This document shows positions 6,793 to 6,817 of a stretch of 6,817 nt of DNA, in pieces. The DNA is taken from positions 1-6,817 of the forward strand of contig WFMU01000201.1 of assembly GCA_015488935.1 (NCBI GenBank), given 5' to 3'. The position numbers were made by a program, and so were the translations under genes. Origin of the DNA: Flavobacteriaceae bacterium. Its GTDB lineage: Bacteria > Bacteroidota > Bacteroidia > Flavobacteriales > Flavobacteriaceae. Numbering within the stretch: the first letter of the stretch is position 1; each line of letters starts with the position of its first letter. The notes under the pieces were generated by a model, which did no database searches, was not told the DNA's origin, and saw only the letters and a program-made list of their open reading frames with translations.

Positions 6793-6817
6793 ATGGCATT
6801 ACAATCAACTACAAAGA
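6793..6817 (+). CDS. vgrG: Start of the next gene, probably a second VgrG; 3' end outside the window
   Basis: Only eight codons are visible (MALQSTTK), open to the window edge. Many Bacteroidetes VgrG proteins start with MAL followed by a short Gln/Thr/Ser-rich stretch before the first strand, so this is read as a second vgrG, in line with the vgrG end at the left edge. It has its own non-coding upstream region and a possible promoter, unlike the other genes here. The leader just before the ATG (GTTAAATC) is A/T-rich with no Shine-Dalgarno, usual for this phylum. Eight residues cannot prove the family. Confidence 0.55.

Noticed and set aside
1..6817. CRISPR array, tRNA or rRNA gene, transposase or insertion-sequence ends.
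   Set aside because: Nearly all bases lie in protein-coding frames, and no repeat arrays, RNA gene motifs or transposase-like proteins were seen.

Overview
The window is a low-GC, tightly packed, single-strand gene block. It reads as an accessory ('orphan') vgrG island of a Bacteroidetes-type (T6SSiii-like) type VI secretion system. A Flavobacteriia-like host is suggested by several things: very A/T-rich codons, A-rich leaders without clear Shine-Dalgarno sequences, a Bacteroidetes-style promoter before the last gene, a signal peptide with Gln right after the predicted cut, and protein families that I associate with flavobacterial T6SS loci. The genus cannot be fixed from this sequence.

Layout, all on the + strand: (1) the 3' end of a vgrG spike gene (1-408), entered in mid-gene; (2) a 297-aa leaderless protein (432-1325) in the position where T6SS loaders or adaptors often sit; (3) a 163-aa DUF4280-type PAAR-like spike tip (1338-1829); (4) a 918-aa leaderless protein (1840-4596) with N-terminal beta-rich domains, an embedded OmpA-like peptidoglycan-binding domain and a long C-terminal region of unknown activity, the best candidate for the secreted cargo; (5) a predicted lipoprotein (4607-5293); (6) a small protein with a Sec signal peptide (5310-5831); (7) a 260-aa leaderless protein (5842-6624); (8) after 168 bp of non-coding sequence with a possible promoter, the first eight codons of a gene beginning MALQSTTK, probably the next vgrG (6793 onward). 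Gaps between genes 1-7 are 10-23 nt and no internal promoter or terminator is evident, so they are probably one transcript.

Working model (inference): VgrG carries the PAAR-like tip, and the 918-aa protein is loaded on it, perhaps helped by the 297-aa protein. After delivery, its OmpA-like domain would anchor it to the target's peptidoglycan, and the C-terminal region, which contains a hydrophobic segment and a run of alternating beta-strands, would act on the envelope. The two exported proteins downstream are then natural candidates for envelope-located immunity proteins. The 260-aa protein may be a cytosolic accessory, loader or further immunity factor. No known toxin catalytic motif was recognised, so if the cargo is a toxin it would be of a type I cannot name. 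The start of another probable vgrG suggests tandem vgrG cassettes that could exchange cargo by recombination.
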